Positions 21,819 to 23,630 of a stretch of 23,630 nucleotides of DNA are shown here, one piece after another. A model generated the notes under the pieces. That model was not told the DNA's origin and ran no database searches. It was given only the letters and a program-made list of their open reading frames with translations. The stretch's first letter is position 1. Every line of letters starts with the position of its first letter. Origin of the DNA: CAYJIX01 sp964370375 (GTDB lineage: Bacteria; Desulfobacterota; Desulfovibrionia; Desulfovibrionales; Desulfovibrionaceae); NCBI GenBank assembly GCA_964370375.1, contig CAYJIX010000037.1, forward strand, positions 1 through 23,630, in the 5' to 3' direction. The position numbers and the translations under genes were made by a program.

Positions 21819-23591
21819 ATGCGCTTGTTGTTGCAACATTTTGTGTGGCTTTTTTTTATTGTTCATGTGGGCAGCGTGGGCTTTGCCTTTGCTGTGTCCG
21901 ACGAAAAAAAGGGCGCAACCTATACCGTTACGGCAAACAATGTGAACTTTCGTGTCGGAGCCGGCCTTGAACATGCCATCCTTGGACAGCTCCATAGGTC
22001 AACTAGCGTTCACGTTGTGGCAACAATAACGCATAAAGGGCGGCAATGGTGTCAAATCAACCACGGTAAAGGCACGGCCTTTATCGCCAAAGCCTTCCTT
22101 AAACCCTATGAAGACGCCTCTAAAGCCACTATAAAAACAGGGTCAACACCACCTTTGCATGACAATGCAGCGCACGACAAGCCCCCTTATGATACTGCAA
22201 ATGCGTATTTTGATGCGCCTTTAACGAGCACGCAGGACGAGCCCTTTACGTGGCCCATTGTGCATGTGCGAGGCGATGCAAGCTTTGAAGTGCACAGCCC
22301 CATAACAAAGGCCTCTCAGCTTGATTTTACCATTTTTCGTAAAGGCATGGATAAAGACGGGCCCGCGCTTTTGGTTTTTGGCGGAATCCAAGGTGATGAA
22401 CCCGGCGGCTTTTCTGCGGCCAGCCTTTTGGTCACACATTATGACATTACAAAAGGGGCCATGATCATTGTGCCTAATTTGAACTTTCCAAGTATCGTTG
22501 CGAAAAAGCGTGGTTTTTCAGGTGATATGAATCGCAAATTTGCCGAGCTTGCAGCAAAGGATCCTCAATACGCCCAAGTGCGCAAAGTCCAACAGCTTAT
22601 TTTACAACCAAGCGTTACAAGGGTGCTGAACCTGCATGACGGTTCAGGTTTTTACAGTCCAAAACATGTCAACGCCTTGCGCAATCCAAAACGCTGGGGG
22701 CAAAGTGTTATTATTGATACAGCCATAGGGCCAAACGGTACCGACCTTGCCAAAATAGCTACGGATACGGCTGTAAAGGTTAATGAAAAGCTCCTTGATT
22801 CTGCACACCGTATTTCTGTACGCAATACCCACACGGACAAGGGCAATGCAGAAATGGCCAAAACCCTTACCTGGTTTTGCATGCGCAACGGTAAAGTGGC
22901 CTTTGGCCTTGAAGCAAGTAAAGAATTGAACGTGGCTGAGCGAGCCTATTACCATTTACAAATGGTTGAGCATTTTATGGAGCAAGAGGGGATCCATTTT
23001 ACGCGCCGCCTTGAACTGACGCCAGAAGGCATAGTTAAAGCCCTGCGCGAAAATGCCGACTATGCCTTGCTCGATCCGTGTATATTGCTGCCTTTGCGTG
23101 ACATAAGGCCACGCCTAAAAGGCGAGCTTCCCCTTGTTCGGTCCGCAGGGCACACCAGCACAAATCCGCTATTGGCTGTGGTTAATACGCTAAAGGACGG
23201 CAGAACAATCCAAATCCATAACGGCAATAATTTGTTGACACGCAGTCAGGTGCGCTGGCTTGAGGCTGACACCTCCATGGATAGCTTGACTGTGCAGGTT
23301 GACGACACCTTGCGTCAAGTACCCTTTGGACAGGTTGTGCCCGTAGAATCCCATTTTATGGTGCCTTCCATGCCGGGATACCGCGTCAATGCCATAGGAG
23401 CGCGCGCACACCCCACGGATGAAAGCGGTATTGTATTAACAAAAAAGGATTTTTTGGAACAATATTCTATTGATAAGCACGGCAACTTTTTTCGTGTTGA
23501 AGTGTACCGCGAAAATTCCCTTGTGGGGATGGTGCTGGTTGCTTTTGGTCAAAAGCAGGTTGCAAGCGCGAAGGCTGTGACTGACAGATAG
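21819..23591 (+). CDS. Secreted SH3b-M99 carboxypeptidase (Csd4/Pgp1-like)
   Basis: M99 carboxypeptidases trim tripeptides in peptidoglycan to dipeptides and set helical or curved cell shape in Helicobacter (Csd4) and Campylobacter (Pgp1). A signal peptide is visible (1-25, ending AFA). Residues 34-94 form a bacterial SH3 domain (YTVTANNVNFRVGAG ... GTAFIAKAFL), then a linker, then the M99 domain from about 145. Its marks are GGIQGDEPGG with the unusual zinc Gln (Q191) and E194, NRKF (N238, R239), NLHDGSGFY with H273, and FGLEASKE with E365 as likely catalytic Glu. The C-terminal part (about 410-590) holds further beta-rich, non-catalytic domains. ATG 21819 follows AGGA. The M23 enzyme lies divergently. 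The catalytic residues are assigned by analogy with Csd4. Confidence 0.88.
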   Translation: MRLLLQHFVWLFFIVHVGSVGFAFAVSDEKKGATYTVTANNVNFRVGAGLEHAILGQLHRSTSVHVVATITHKGRQWCQINHGKGTAFIAKAFLKPYEDASKATIKTGSTPPLHDNAAHDKPPYDTANAYFDAPLTSTQDEPFTWPIVHVRGDASFEVHSPITKASQLDFTIFRKGMDKDGPALLVFGGIQGDEPGGFSAASLLVTHYDITKGAMIIVPNLNFPSIVAKKRGFSGDMNRKFAELAAKDPQYAQVRKVQQLILQPSVTRVLNLHDGSGFYSPKHVNALRNPKRWGQSVIIDTAIGPNGTDLAKIATDTAVKVNEKLLDSAHRISVRNTHTDKGNAEMAKTLTWFCMRNGKVAFGLEASKELNVAERAYYHLQMVEHFMEQEGIHFTRRLELTPEGIVKALRENADYALLDPCILLPLRDIRPRLKGELPLVRSAGHTSTNPLLAVVNTLKDGRTIQIHNGNNLLTRSQVRWLEADTSMDSLTVQVDDTLRQVPFGQVVPVESHFMVPSMPGYRVNAIGARAHPTDESGIVLTKKDFLEQYSIDKHGNFFRVEVYRENSLVGMVLVAFGQKQVASAKAVTDR

Positions 23592-23595
23592 TTTG

Positions 23596-23630
23596 CAAGG
23601 TGCCTGCTTGTCAGGTTGTCCTAACAGGCT
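23596..23630 (+). terminator. Possible start of a terminator after the M99 gene, cut by the window end
   Basis: GGTGCCTG...CAGG TTGT CCT...ACAGGC suggests a hairpin, but the right arm and any T-run run off the window edge. Confidence 0.25.

Noticed and set aside
1..23630. tRNA, rRNA or insertion sequence
   Set aside because: I scanned the spacers for GTTCGAATCC-like T-arms, cloverleaf stems, rRNA blocks and transposase motifs and found none; a tRNAscan-SE run would settle the tRNA point.

Overview
The window looks like part of a contig from a flagellated, probably curved, Gram-negative bacterium of the Desulfovibrio group (Desulfovibrionaceae). This is inferred from the family mix: a periplasmic c-type-heme sensor kinase (DUF3365-like, CxxCH), a fused acetyl-CoA carboxylase carboxyltransferase beside a biotin carboxylase and a stand-alone biotin-attachment protein, a MotA/MotB/PilZ operon, Csd3/MepM-like and Csd4/Pgp1-like cell-wall enzymes, and an S15 protein that reads like Desulfovibrio S15. 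The species cannot be fixed from the sequence alone.

Positions 1-2721 are accessory DNA. A DinD/BRO-type gene enters from beyond the left edge and is broken by an in-frame TGA. It is followed by a visibly AT-rich DUF262/DUF1524 (GmrSD-like) defence-type gene that is cut by a 10-N assembly gap exactly where its HNH motif should be. Positions 2722-4591 hold one small unrecognised minus-strand gene, terminators, hairpins and three copies of a palindromic GTCAYTGCGAGGA...GCGGCARTC repeat.

Positions 4592-18517 are all minus strand and mostly core genes. Read in transcription order they are: a heme-sensing hybrid histidine kinase; motA-motB-pilZ (overlapping genes, a flagellar stator with a c-di-GMP receptor); accC - fused accA-accD - biotin-attachment protein - ssb (gaps of 30, 11 and 24 bp, so probably one transcript); and truB - rpsO - pnp (RNA modification, ribosome, RNA decay). 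The spacers between these blocks are rich in hairpins. Likely promoters can be read before truB (apparently leaderless), accC and motA.

Positions 18518-23630 hold an unrecognised 121-residue plus-strand gene with a clear terminator, a RelB/RelE toxin-antitoxin pair with its own promoter, a membrane-anchored M23 endopeptidase on the minus strand, and, divergently, a secreted SH3b-M99 carboxypeptidase. The last two probably form a peptidoglycan-trimming, cell-shape module. I found no tRNA, rRNA, CRISPR array or insertion sequence.
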